Assembly (NCBI RefSeq): GCF_050015995.1
Contig: NZ_JBNHEP010000001.1
Location: 8,625-72,624, forward strand
Direction of reading: 5' to 3'
DNA length: 64,000 nt
Source of the DNA: Trichodesmium sp050015995
GTDB taxonomy: Bacteria > Cyanobacteriota > Cyanobacteriia > Cyanobacteriales > Microcoleaceae
Below are positions 45,768 through 55,485 of the stretch, one piece after another; position 1 is the stretch's first letter; each line of letters begins with the position of its first letter. A program made the translations under genes and the position numbers. The notes beneath the pieces were generated by a model. It saw only the letters and a program-made list of their open reading frames with translations, searched no databases and was not told the origin of the DNA.

Positions 45768-46298
45768 TATTTAAAAATACTATTTACCAATCATTGATGC
45801 TAGTTGGTAATAATTACTATTGACTGAGATTATAATACCAAATTCATACTACAGATAGATAGTTACAGTAAAATGATGACAAAACTGTTGGTAAATTCGC
45901 TACCGACGTAGGGGGGACAAATCACATTATCCCGTTGGCATAAAAAACAATTTTTTATGGTTAAAATAAAAGTTTAGATCAAAAATGAAACAGTTGTACT
46001 ATCAGAAAAAATAAATATTATAAATTCTTACCTCCTGACTCCTAATACCAATTCACTTTAAAAATGTCACAAATAGTTTCAAACTTTAAATGTCAAATAA
46101 TTGCCTCAAACCTTTCTCTTGTCAAAGTTTTTAGCCTATCCAATCTAACTTCTGAATTATGAATTATGAATTATGAATTATGAATTATGAATTCTGTGAA
46201 ATGGTATAACTCCTAATAACAAAGCCACTGTAGCAAAAATTTATCAAATTGTTATAAAACCTACCACCTAAGTATTTTATTCATCTTTAAACCAATCT
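45768..46298. repeat. Spacer with degenerate repeat and heptamers
   Basis: About 45836-46060 is the reverse complement, with many changes, of 4620-4876 (ATACCAAATTCATACTACAG; GTTACAGTAAAATGATGAC; ATTCTTACCTCCTGACTCCT). Six GAATTAT heptamers lie at about 46152-46195. No gene seen. Confidence 0.5.
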
Positions 46299-47231
46299 AT
46301 GAAAAATATAATTCCCAATTCTAAACCAGGCAAAGCCGAACTTATTCCTATTACTTCAATGCAAAAATATTTAGTGAAAGAAGGTTACCTAATACCCGGC
46401 ATTGTCACAGTAGTTTTTGTAGTTTTAATGTTCGTTTCCGTGGGAATACCAGAATTATATGAATGGCTAATAGCAACTTATATTTCTGGTGCAGCTTTCT
46501 ATTTTGTTTACCATTTGTGCGATAAACCTAAACCTTGGTGGGTATTATTTGGCTCCGGTTTTGCTACTTGTGTAATTTTAGCCAGTCCGATTTTGCTTCT
46601 ATTTATTATTGTATTTCGTGGTATTTTGCCTGGTAATGTCTCAGATAATTTGGAACAGTTAACCTTCCCAGTTTTATTTATCAAAATGTTTTTTGGGGCA
46701 GGATTAATGGAAGAATTGCTGAAAGCACTACCAGTGTTTGGCTGTATGTGGCTTGGACAAAGATTACGAAGTCCCCGCAGAGAAGAAGTGGGAGTCTGGG
46801 AACCTTTAGACGGAATTTTAATTGGTACTGCTTCCGGCGTTGGCTTTACAATGTTTGAAACCTTGGGTCAATATGTACCGGGAATCGTAGAAAATGTCAC
46901 AGAGTTATTAGGAGAGGGTCTTTTAGGATTAGGAGTAGGCTATTTAGCAGGATTACAACTACTCATACCTCGGATTTTGGGTTCAATTGCTGGCCACATG
47001 GCCTACAGTGGCTACTTTGGCTATTTTATTGGTTTAAGTGTGATTTATCCCCAGGATCGATGGAGAATTTTAGGTGTTGGTTATCTAACTTCCTCTTTGT
47101 TACACGCTTTGTGGAATTCTACAGGAGATAGTTTGATAATTTTAGCGACAGTAGGTGCAGTTTCCTATGCGTTTTTTGTTTCAGCAATTTTAAAGGCAAA
47201 AGAAATATCAAAAGTGCCGATCAAACTTTAG
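46299..47231 (+). CDS. PrsW-family intramembrane protease
   Basis: 310 residues with about eight membrane helices. The family motifs are all there: EELLKALPVF (EExxK-type) at about 147-156, GFTMFETLGQY (FxxxE) at about 185-195, GHMAYSGYFGY (His) at about 232-242 and LLHALWN (His) at about 267-273. PrsW of Bacillus cuts the anti-sigma factor RsiW at site 1; cyanobacterial homologues are common but substrates are unknown. The active site lies within the cytoplasmic membrane. Monocistronic and intact. It is near the GRRM locus but probably not part of it. Confidence 0.85.
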   Translation: MKNIIPNSKPGKAELIPITSMQKYLVKEGYLIPGIVTVVFVVLMFVSVGIPELYEWLIATYISGAAFYFVYHLCDKPKPWWVLFGSGFATCVILASPILLLFIIVFRGILPGNVSDNLEQLTFPVLFIKMFFGAGLMEELLKALPVFGCMWLGQRLRSPRREEVGVWEPLDGILIGTASGVGFTMFETLGQYVPGIVENVTELLGEGLLGLGVGYLAGLQLLIPRILGSIAGHMAYSGYFGYFIGLSVIYPQDRWRILGVGYLTSSLLHALWNSTGDSLIILATVGAVSYAFFVSAILKAKEISKVPIKL

Positions 47232-47287
47232 ATAAGAGGCACAAAAAAGGTTTTGGAAAATTAAGAAATTGGAAAATTAAGAAAAAA

Positions 47288-48106
47288 GATCACCCTACTC
47301 AAGGAAGTTAGAGCGATCGCTTTTCTAAGTGACTGTTAACTTTTAGGCTTTAGGAGTTATCTCAATCTTGAGGTTGTCAAAACTCATATTTAAGAACTCA
47401 CCTGTCACAGGCAAATCTATTAAAAAGCCAATCTTAGACCCCAAGTTAGGATCGTTGTCTGCAAAAGTATAGTTAAAAGACCATTGCTTTATTTCTGTCC
47501 ATTCAACGCGAGGCTTTGAACTAGATGTTTTAATAGCAGTGGTCAGTAATGTACCAGGATTTTCCTTATCTCCTCCCACGGTCAGGCCAATATAATCAGC
47601 ATCAGCAAGACGTGCTGGTACTCCGTTCTCATCGATTGGCTTCTCAAAGTTGCAGACATTAATAGTTACAGCGTAGTCTCCAGGAACTAAAGCAAAATCA
47701 AAATTAACAAAGGCTTTTCCTCCATATTTAGGGAAACTATTAGCCATTCCTAGTGTTTCTGAGCCAGCAGTAGCTTTGCAACCACTCTGCCCATCAACTT
47801 TGAAGTGTTGATCTGAGCTGACAGTCCAATCACCATCATCATCTATATCATTTTCGATGACGATGACCTGTTCTTGAGCAGCAGCGATACTTAGTTTTAT
47901 ACCGATACAGGTAAATACCAGTAATACTGAAATTACCCATGCTAGTATTGATTTCATCTTAGTCTCCTATTTTCGTGGTTTAAATGCTGATGTGGTTTTT
48001 TCAATCTATCTCTCAGGTGCTTAGGCGCAGAGATTCCTACTAAACCTTGGCTTTTTGGCGGAATGATCGCCCTATTCAAAGAAGTTAGAGCGATCGCTTT
48101 TCTAAG
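47288..48106. repeat. 42-bp direct repeats around the secreted-protein gene
   Basis: 47288-47329 and 48065-48106 match at 38 of 42 positions and share GAAGTTAGAGCGATCGCTTT plus a few bases each side. They enclose the gene at 47343-47957. The right copy begins a tnpB remnant, so the left copy looks like a duplicate of it made when the segment arrived or was rearranged. Confidence 0.7.
47343..47957 (-). CDS. Secreted beta-rich protein of unknown function
   Basis: 204 residues. Signal peptide at 1-27 (ILAWVISVLLVFTCIGIKLSI, cleavage near AAAQ). The mature part is strand-rich: an acidic start with NDIDDDGDWTV, then FKVDGQSGC, FPKYGGKAFVNFDFAL, GDYAVTINVCNF, and FNYTFADNDPNLGSKIGFLIDL near the end. 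Two cysteines could pair. The pattern resembles a jelly-roll or carbohydrate-binding-like beta sandwich, but I cannot name a family. It lies between 42-bp direct repeats, next to a tnpB remnant, so it may have arrived by transfer. Base use is richer in G/C than in the spacers. Confidence 0.6.
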   Translation of the reverse strand: MKSILAWVISVLLVFTCIGIKLSIAAAQEQVIVIENDIDDDGDWTVSSDQHFKVDGQSGCKATAGSETLGMANSFPKYGGKAFVNFDFALVPGDYAVTINVCNFEKPIDENGVPARLADADYIGLTVGGDKENPGTLLTTAIKTSSSKPRVEWTEIKQWSFNYTFADNDPNLGSKIGFLIDLPVTGEFLNMSFDNLKIEITPKA

Positions 48107-48870
48107 AATAGGAGTAGTAAAAACTTATGAAATCTTACCTTCTGTACCAGTAAAAAATGTGACAATATCCAAACGCGCAGATAGTTGGTATGTCAGTTTT
48201 AAATATGATTATGAGCAACCACAGACTCCAAAAAGCGAATGCGACCCCGCGTCGGCGTTAGCGCAGCTCCTCCGAAGGAGGCAAGACGCACCTGGTAGCT
48301 TCCCTTGCAAATCTAGACATTATCGGTGTAGATGTAGGCATAAATAAATGCATTAGCAACTTGTTCCGATGGAACGAAATTTGCTAATGTTAAAGCTTAC
48401 AAACAAGCAAAAAAACAATTAGTACGTTCGTGCTGTCAGTAAAAAAGTTATGGGGTCAAAAAATCGAGCCAAAGCAGTCAAGAAACTAGCCAAGCTGCAC
48501 AAAAAAGTAGTTGATATCAGAGCAGATGCACTATATAAACTCACATCTAGGTTAGCTAAAAACCACAGAACCATAGTCATAGAGCATTTGAACGTTAGTG
48601 GAATTCTCAAAAATCATAAGCTAGCAAGTGCGATAGTAGCCATACGGTTTTTATTAGTTCAAGCGTCAGCTTACATACAAGTGTGAATGTTATGGCAGTC
48701 TCTTAGTGATAGCTGATAGGTTTTATCCAAGTTCTAAATTATTTTCTAACTGTGGACATCAACAAAAAATGCCATTGCACCTGAGAACTTATAAATGTCA
48801 TAAGTGTGGTTTTACAGAAGACAGAAATTTTAACGCTGCTGTCAACTTGAAAAAGTATGTGCATAAGTAG
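48065..48870 (+). pseudogene. tnpB (IS605 OrfB) remnant
   Basis: Broken pieces of TnpB in shifting frames: PVKNVTISKRADSWYVSFKY (48145-48210), a GC-rich insert at about 48240-48312, DIIGVDVGIN (first RuvC Asp region), DGTKFANVKAYKQAKKQL, then from 48450 a long piece with KNRAKAVKKLAKLHKKVVDIRAD (two parts) and TIVIEHLNVSG (second RuvC acid), and last YKCHKCGFTEDRNFNAAVNL with zinc-finger Cys and the third RuvC Asp. At least one internal stop (near 48438), frame changes and the insert show it is dead. TnpB is an RNA-guided nuclease that supports IS200/IS605 elements. The direction is the plus strand. Confidence 0.82.
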
Positions 48871-49606
48871 GTGGAGTTCCCACCGATGTCAAGCCTTTGG
48901 AGAGAAAGCGGTCGGTGATTCTCACGCCAAGCAGGAAGCTAGCTCCAAGGCTCATGCAATTCCGGCATGGGTAAGTTTGGGTAAGTTTAGTAGAACGGTG
49001 AATAGTAAAACTCTTGTGGTAGGGGCAAAATTCCCGCTAAATGTTTACCTCACGGGCAGCGGGAGTGCTGTATATTATTGTTGTTGGTAATAGTAAAGTT
49101 AATCCTCAAAAACTTTTTATATAAAATTTTCTTCTATTGTTCATCTATTTTCTAAACTTTCTAGGGATTTAGTTTAGAGTACATGACAACGGACTTTAAA
49201 TAAATAATAGAGTTGTCGCTAAATAGAGGGGAAAAATCGCTCAAACCTAGACAGAGCAAAAATTTCAGGCGTTTTTACTTACCAATAGTTATAATTCTTA
49301 CAGGACAAGGCTTTCGGGAATTTTTAAGCTTATAAAGCGACAAGTCTAATAGACTTGTAGAGCAACTCTATCAGGACTTACACAACAGCAATAATTCTGG
49401 TGATAATATCCGAAATAAGTACTATTACACAATTATTTACCTATTCTAATCCTCTGTGATCTTTAGAAAGCAAAGAATTCAGCTTGTATAGATGTATAAT
49501 TAATTTTGTGTACCTACTTAATGACAAAATCATACACCATATATGGCAGTCCTACGTAAGTCCCGTCTGTTAAAGTTCCTACTGGTTTAGCGTTACCAAA
49601 AATTTC
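48871..49606. other. Spacer after tnpB remnant, possible right-end/omega RNA remains
   Basis: 48871-48985 (GGTGGAGTTCCCACCGATG, AGGCTCATGCAATTCCGGCA) follows the tnpB 3' end and has hairpins of the kind seen in guide-RNA right ends. The bases after 49085 are AT-rich with no recognisable gene. Confidence 0.4.
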
Positions 49607-50082
49607 TTAATTCAGCCAGTCGGCGATCGCCTCTATTTGGTCTGTTGATAATAAAGGTGGGTTATGACCACAAGGAAAATGCTTCACAGTTATTTGGGGA
49701 TGAATAGATTGCGTTTAATTAGAGAATTTTTTTGAGAGGCAATAAACATTCCAATTAACCCCCCCATTGATGTTCCTATCCAATCAACATTACTGAGATT
49801 TAATCTATCTGTTAAAGTTAAAATATCTGAGATATAAAGAGGCAGACCATAATCAGAGGAATTGGATAAACAATCGCTTTTCCCTCTACCTACTATATCA
49901 GGGCAAATTATTCGATATTTTTCTTCCAAGGCAGCCGCTAAATAGTCAAAATCTCTCCCTGTACGACTAAAACCATGAACACAAATTAACACCCTTTTAT
50001 TCTCAGGATTACCCCATTGAGTATAAGCCATTCTATGCTGACCGTTCGGGTTTTTACATTCTATATATTCATACTTTACCAT
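49607..50082 (-). pseudogene. Alpha/beta hydrolase gene with internal deletion
   Basis: From the ATG at 50082 the frame gives about 120 good residues of an alpha/beta hydrolase: VLICVHGFSRTGRDFDYLA, IICPDIVGRGKSD, nucleophile region WIGTSMGGLIGMFIA. It then runs out of frame near residue 124. In another frame the true C-terminal end follows at once: HPQITVKHFPCGHNPPLL (catalytic His) and DQIEAIADWLN to a stop at 49607. About 120-140 residues between, including the acid of the triad, are missing. So a deletion with frameshift has joined the two ends. No active enzyme expected. Confidence 0.8.
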
Positions 50083-50374
50083 TATCTTTCTCGATCCTAG
50101 TTATCTGTAAATATTTGTATTCCTTTGCTTATTTATACTTCAAATTTGAAACTACACGAGAAAGCATTCAGCTATTAGTACTCAGCAACCAGCTTTTTTT
50201 GTGAAGGGATTAAACAATTTGCCATGAATGTTTAAGGTCTTCATCTGTGCTTTTAAACCTACTATAAAATCGGATTTCAGTGCTTCAATACTGCAATTAA
50301 TACCTGCATTTATAAAGCTAATTACCGATAACACAGTTACGACTCAGGAGATTCCCTGACGGCTAAATGCTTAC

Positions 50375-51541
50375 CTACACTAACTCCTGATAAAAACTTA
50401 ATAACTGCCTAGCTAAAGCTTTATTTGTATACTGACTCATTGCCTTTTCATAACCTTTTTGCCCCAAACTTTCAGTTAATTCTTTTTGCTCCATTAACTG
50501 CATTAGACGATTTCTTAATTCTTCAACGTTTCCCTCTGGAAAAACTAAACCAGCATCCCCAATTACATGAGGAATTTCCCCAGAGTCAGAACCTATTACA
50601 GGAACTCTACAAGCCATTGCCTCAATTAAAACATGACCAAATTGTTCTTTCCAACCGACAGAAGTTAAAGTTTTAAACTTATAAGTAGTTTCTGATGGCA
50701 AAACTAAAGTATTCATCAGATTAATATATTTTTGTACATGGTCGTGAGGTACACTTTCTACAAAAATCAAGCGATCTTTAATTCCTAATGCTGTTGCTGT
50801 TTCCAGTAAATTTGCTTGTAATTCACCCCTACCCAATAATAACCATTTCCAATTTTTTTCCTGTAAACCTGCTAGGGATTTAGTTAAAGTTAATAATCCT
50901 TTTTCTTCAACAAAACGCCCGACAAAACCCACAACAAAATCATCAGCCTGAATTCCCAAACTATCTCTTAATTCTACTTGAGGTTCTGGTTTAAATAAAG
51001 TTTCATCTACTCCTAACTGAGGCATAACTTTAATCGGACCTTTGTAACCTCTCTCCTTTAAAATATCTTCTCCATCTTTATTACCTGCAACAATTCCATC
51101 AGTATTTCTAAGGTTATAACCTTCTAACAAAGAAATAGGGAACTTCAGTTCATAAGGTAAATTCCACCAAGTGAAAAATAGGTTTTTAGCCTTCAGCCCT
51201 AAAAGCTTATTAAAAGTAATAAATTGAGCATAAGTTAAAGCTTTAGAACCCTGTTCTACTTGAATAATATCTGGCTGAATTTTTCGGAGCAAACTAATTA
51301 TATCCGGACCGAAAGTTAGTAAAGCCTGATTATTTTCACTGTAATTAGAAATAGGTACTACTTGAAAAGAACCCTCATCAATAAATTTGGTTTCAACTAT
51401 TTGACTTTGTACCCCTTTTGGATTCCAGCGACGGGGTACAACAACCGTAACTTCAATACCCGGTTCAAGTTTAGCTAAGGCGCGTAACTTTTCACGGTTA
51501 AGGTCAACAATATAGGTATGACTAGCTATTAATATTCTCAT
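50375..51541 (-). CDS. Glycosyltransferase family 4 (possible HpsO-type)
   Basis: 388 residues. A GT-B fold, GT4 type: FVVGFVGRFVEEKGLLTL at about 203-220 for the nucleotide-sugar half, then WKEQFGHVLIEAMACRVPVIGSDSGEIPH holding the EX7E motif (Glu in EQFGHVLIEA). The N-terminal half has LIASHTY and LTFGPDIISLLRKIQPDI. It transfers a sugar to a growing glycan on the cytoplasmic side of the membrane. Gene order after an HpsL-like and a GT2 gene suggests a hormogonium-type or capsule polysaccharide set, with the name HpsO tentative. A decayed Rpn gene separates it from the GT2 gene. Intact. Confidence 0.85.
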   Translation of the reverse strand: MRILIASHTYIVDLNREKLRALAKLEPGIEVTVVVPRRWNPKGVQSQIVETKFIDEGSFQVVPISNYSENNQALLTFGPDIISLLRKIQPDIIQVEQGSKALTYAQFITFNKLLGLKAKNLFFTWWNLPYELKFPISLLEGYNLRNTDGIVAGNKDGEDILKERGYKGPIKVMPQLGVDETLFKPEPQVELRDSLGIQADDFVVGFVGRFVEEKGLLTLTKSLAGLQEKNWKWLLLGRGELQANLLETATALGIKDRLIFVESVPHDHVQKYINLMNTLVLPSETTYKFKTLTSVGWKEQFGHVLIEAMACRVPVIGSDSGEIPHVIGDAGLVFPEGNVEELRNRLMQLMEQKELTESLGQKGYEKAMSQYTNKALARQLLSFYQELV

Positions 51542-51719
51542 GGTTTTTATTCTATAATTTAGTATTTATAAAACAGTATATACTAGGTTTTTCAGAAAAA
51601 TTTGAAGTTAGGGATTTTAATTCAGTTTTTTATTATCTAAAATTTTTAAATAAAAAAATCTTTGCTATATATTACTTATCTATGTTACTCTTCATCCCTA
51701 ATTCGGTCTAACCAAGCTA

Positions 51720-52617
51720 CTAAATGGATATATTTTTGAAATTTAACATTGCCTGACTTAATTGTTCTAATTGTCTACTTGATAATTGATTAAAGTGTTC
51801 TTTTATATTGATATCAAGTTTCCCTAATAAACCCTCTACTAAACTTATAATTAATTCCCTTTTACCTTCTTCACGACCCTCTTTACGACCTTCTCTTTTA
51901 CCTTCTTCTCTACTAAAAGCAATTGCTCCCCTCCGGTCGAGAATAAATCGCTCTTGGTTTTCCAATCTTTGTAATTCCTCTGTAGTTAAATTAGCCTTAT
52001 TAGCAATAGTAAAAGCATGATTAATTTCAGGAACCACTTCCATTGATTCTGGTACTACTTCCAAACTATCAGTATGTTTCATAAAGTCAAGCCATTTATC
52101 TGTAATACTTTCTAAATCTGCCAACTGTTTTTTAAACTTAGGTAACTCTACAAAAAATAATTCTAAGTCCCTATCTGGATAAACAAAAGAGTCATCCCAT
52201 TCTTTGAATGCAAAGTAGGTAATAATTTTTTCACTCTCCTTAAACATCGTAAAATCAGCAATAGTTAGAGAAATTACAGGTTTTAAGTCAACGTAAATTT
52301 TTCCTTGCCTGAGTTGATTAACATAAACTTTGGCTGCATAGTAAATAACTCCTTTATTAAAACCTTCTATATTTAATACCGGCATTTTAATGGTAACTTA
52401 TAGAACCATTATCAAGTTTGGCTCTCATATCTAAAAATGAATCTTTGAGAATAGCTATCCATCCTGCTTCATAGGTATCAATAAATTCCAAATCACGGAT
52501 AGTATTTTGACCTTTATATAGCAGTGCATTGAGAAAACTAATCAGAATATCTTTACTCTCAGCAGAGCTAAATATTTTTTTAAACGCATAATCTGTTTTT
52601 GGATTAATAAATCTCAT
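51720..52617 (-). pseudogene. Rpn-family (PD-(D/E)XK) nuclease gene, frameshifted
   Basis: The N-terminal part starts at 52617 (RFINPKTDYAFKKIFSS, ILISFLNALLY, DMRAKLDNGS) and stops at 52387-52389. The next part continues in another frame from about 52400: VTIKMPVLNIEGFNKGVIYY, QLRQGKIYVDLKPVISLTI, and ends with Arg/Glu/Gly-rich REEGKREGRKEGREEGKREL. Intact members read ...DNGxxVIIEMQVLNIEGF through this joint; here a one-base shift breaks it, and the catalytic E-x-Q has become K-x-P. Rpn proteins are DNA endonucleases linked to recombination and often called transposase-like. This copy is dead. It lies in the polysaccharide gene set. Confidence 0.82.
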
Positions 52618-52790
52618 AATAAATAGCGTCTTAATTATTGATATTTTTACTTCAACCTAGGGACGTTGCGCAACCTTCCTACCTACTTCCAATTTTTGAC
52701 TTTCTTTAGAAATATCCAAAAATCCAAAGTAAAATCAATTATTATCCATAAATTATCAATTATTTCTCCCTATTCCCTATTCCCTATTCC

Positions 52791-53807
52791 CTATTCCCTA
52801 TTCCCTATTCCCTGTTCCCTTGTATAAATTTGCCCGTCATCCCAAATAGATTTAATCCTAGTTTGAACAGCACTCAAAAAACCAAGAGTATAGAAACTGC
52901 CACGAGTAATTATTTTTATAGGAGAACCACCTTTATAACAAGGAGGGTGGCCCAACACATGACAATCAAATAATTTGGCAAAGAAACGCAGACATTGATT
53001 AGGAGTGAGATTTTTTAATCCCATGAAAAAGTGATTATGATAGAAAGTAACTTGATATTTGAGAGACCTTGTAGAAATATCATGGCAACCTCCACTTTCT
53101 TCACCCAAATGAACTAAAGAAGCTTCCGGGTCAAACCAAATATGATAACCAGTTTCTCGCAACCTCAAACAAAAATCTGACTCTTCCCGTACTGCACTAC
53201 CACGAAACCTCTCATCAAAATTCAGGCCATACTTAGTAAAAATCTCTCGGCGATAGGACATATTACAACCTCTTGCTGAAATGACTCGTTGAGCTTTAAC
53301 CGTATGTACCAGATCGATATGATACCAAGCAATACCAGGGTCTGATGCTTCAGGGGGCAAATCCTCTATTTCCAATTCTCCACCAGAATCTCCTAATTTC
53401 ATCCGGTCAAATACTCGTCCTGCCACTGCCCCTATCTCTGGGCGATCAACATAGTTACGAGCATGAGTAGCCAAAAATCCTGCTTCCAAACGTACATCAT
53501 CATCAATAAAAATGATTATTTCCCCACTACAATGTCTAACCGCATAATTTCTTGCCCCTGGTAAACTCGCCCAAGTCAGACGGAATAATTTAATTTTTCC
53601 AACATTAGCTTGTTCTTCTAAATAAGCTTGAACTTCTGGTTTATGAGTAGCAGTTTGGTCAACTACCAAAACTTCAAAATTAGGGTAGTCTTGCTTAAGA
53701 ATATCAGTGATCGTATCTACTAGAGGTTCCTCCCGATTATAAGTAGGAATAACAACAGAAATGGGAATAGTTAATTGTTGATTTTCTTGAGTTAGAGATT
53801 CGTTCAT
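52791..53807 (-). CDS. Glycosyltransferase family 2 (possible HpsN-type)
   Basis: 338 residues. A GT-A fold: ISVVIPTYNREEPLVDTITD at about 16-35, DDDVRLEAGF with the DxD motif at about 106-115, GAVAGRVFDRM, and SARGCNMSYRREIF followed by REESDFCLRLRETGY (catalytic Asp region). No membrane helices of the synthase type, so a cytoplasmic single-sugar transferase. It follows the HpsL-like gene by 18 bases and glmM beyond that, so they are one operon. The last 8 residues (EQGIGNRE) are read from heptamer repeats at 52765-52815, so the C-terminus may have been changed by repeat growth. Confidence 0.88.
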   Translation of the reverse strand: MNESLTQENQQLTIPISVVIPTYNREEPLVDTITDILKQDYPNFEVLVVDQTATHKPEVQAYLEEQANVGKIKLFRLTWASLPGARNYAVRHCSGEIIIFIDDDVRLEAGFLATHARNYVDRPEIGAVAGRVFDRMKLGDSGGELEIEDLPPEASDPGIAWYHIDLVHTVKAQRVISARGCNMSYRREIFTKYGLNFDERFRGSAVREESDFCLRLRETGYHIWFDPEASLVHLGEESGGCHDISTRSLKYQVTFYHNHFFMGLKNLTPNQCLRFFAKLFDCHVLGHPPCYKGGSPIKIITRGSFYTLGFLSAVQTRIKSIWDDGQIYTREQGIGNRE

Positions 53808-53825
53808 TTTTCACCTTCTTAATTC

Positions 53826-55472
53826 TTATTTACTATTTTCCATTTCTTCTTCAGCTTTAATTCTTGCCTGTTCCTGTTTATCAATTTCTGGCAACCTGAA
53901 AACTACCCCAGCAAAATACCAGTAATAAACAGCAACTGGGTCTACATCAAGAGGATAATAATAAGTGTTATAACTCATAATTAGAACAAAAACCCAATAG
54001 CTTGCACCCAAACTGCGTAGATTTTTATCTTTAACTGAGCGATAAGCTTTAAAACCACTAAGAGTAATACTTGTTAATAGTACTAACATTGCAATTGCGC
54101 CTATAGGTCCTATTTCATACATTAACTTAGGATAATAAGTTTCAATTAACCTAGTTCTACCAAAAACTCTAGCTGAGTTAGTAGCTCGCCCTAGACCCTT
54201 ACCAAAAATTCCATCTTGTGCGTGACTGGACTCCTCAAATTGTTGGGTAATAAAAGCAGTGGGTGGTGAAGCCTTCCAACGACTCACAAAACTATCTATT
54301 CGTTCTTGAACAACTTCGGGATTAGATACTACTACTCCTGTAAGAAGAATACCTAGTCCAATACCAATAGGAAGAAACCTTTTGAGGTTAGCTACCTGAC
54401 CTGTTAAGACTAAAAGTATTATTGTTACTGTAGGAACTAGAGCTAAAGCAATTCTTTGACCGCTAATAGCTGAATTAATAAAAACTACTGCCATACCAAA
54501 TAAACCCCCTATTCGCCAGAGGGGAGAGGGGTCACTAAAAGCAACTGCAAAGGTAAACGCAGCATTAGAAATCAAGAACCATCCCCATTGCCAAGGCGCA
54601 ACAAAAGTACCAGGTAAACGAATTACACCCTGACTAGGGCTAAATAGTAGAGCGCCCCCTATTAAACATTTAGCTTCTAGGCTGGCCTTAAATAATTGGT
54701 CTCCACTAAAACCACGAGTACCATTACACTTACCAGAACTTAGGAATTGGTACTGTACCATACCAAGTAAACAGCAGATAATAGCCAGAATTACTGTAAG
54801 ACGGGCTGCAAATAATAACTCTTTTTTACTTTTGAGTTTATAGTAAGCTCCTGTAATTAGAGGTAGGTAGCCAATCATTGCTTTGAGTCCCAATATTCCC
54901 ATCGCAATTGGGTTATCATTAGTTGCATTTGGTCTGCGTGGGTCTGGTGGTTCAAACTGTTGAGCACCATTAACAAATAATAGGGTGATCAGACAAAACC
55001 CCAATAAAAAGTACAAGGGGTTTTTCAGTGCCTTGGGAATGATGAATGGATTTCCTGTATTTTTGCACCACATACCAATGCCAATCATTGCTGGAATGAA
55101 GAAGCCATCTTTAGCTAACTGAAATATTGGACTTCCACCACCGATCCAGTAAGTAACGGTACCAGCAAAGGGCAAATAGATCATAAATCCCCAAAGCCCT
55201 AACATTGGATACTTGAAAGAAAGACCTAAAACTGCTACGCCACCACCACCAGCAAGGGCGATTTTGGGGTCAGCTACAAAAAATAATACGACACCAATTA
55301 CAGCACCCAAACCACCATAAGTAACCAGAGCGCCAATGGCCTGCTGAATTTGTTTGGCTCTTTGGCGCTTTCTGGCAGCCAGCTCCTTTTTACTAATCTG
55401 AGGTGCAGCAGGTTTGCCTTTCTTTTTTGATTTGCTTTTTAATTTCTTTTTCGACTTTTGTTTTGTTGGCAT
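53826..55472 (-). CDS. hpsL: HpsL-like O-antigen ligase/polymerase-type membrane protein
   Basis: 548 residues. An N-terminal Lys-rich cytoplasmic tail (residues 1-45), then about 11 membrane helices. The long loop with RPNATNDNPIAMGILGLKAMIGYLPL and the late segment VFGRTRLIETYYPKLMYEIGPIGAI (each read in parts) resemble the O-antigen ligase/Wzy superfamily. The length and layout match the cyanobacterial protein named HpsL, part of hormogonium polysaccharide synthesis, used for gliding motility. It would polymerise or ligate glycan on the outer face of the membrane. It lies between glmM and a GT2 gene with 13- and 18-base gaps, so it is in one operon. Superfamily sure, HpsL name moderately sure. 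Confidence 0.75.
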   Translation of the reverse strand: MPTKQKSKKKLKSKSKKKGKPAAPQISKKELAARKRQRAKQIQQAIGALVTYGGLGAVIGVVLFFVADPKIALAGGGGVAVLGLSFKYPMLGLWGFMIYLPFAGTVTYWIGGGSPIFQLAKDGFFIPAMIGIGMWCKNTGNPFIIPKALKNPLYFLLGFCLITLLFVNGAQQFEPPDPRRPNATNDNPIAMGILGLKAMIGYLPLITGAYYKLKSKKELLFAARLTVILAIICCLLGMVQYQFLSSGKCNGTRGFSGDQLFKASLEAKCLIGGALLFSPSQGVIRLPGTFVAPWQWGWFLISNAAFTFAVAFSDPSPLWRIGGLFGMAVVFINSAISGQRIALALVPTVTIILLVLTGQVANLKRFLPIGIGLGILLTGVVVSNPEVVQERIDSFVSRWKASPPTAFITQQFEESSHAQDGIFGKGLGRATNSARVFGRTRLIETYYPKLMYEIGPIGAIAMLVLLTSITLSGFKAYRSVKDKNLRSLGASYWVFVLIMSYNTYYYPLDVDPVAVYYWYFAGVVFRLPEIDKQEQARIKAEEEMENSK

Positions 55473-55485
55473 TGTTGAGTCAGTT

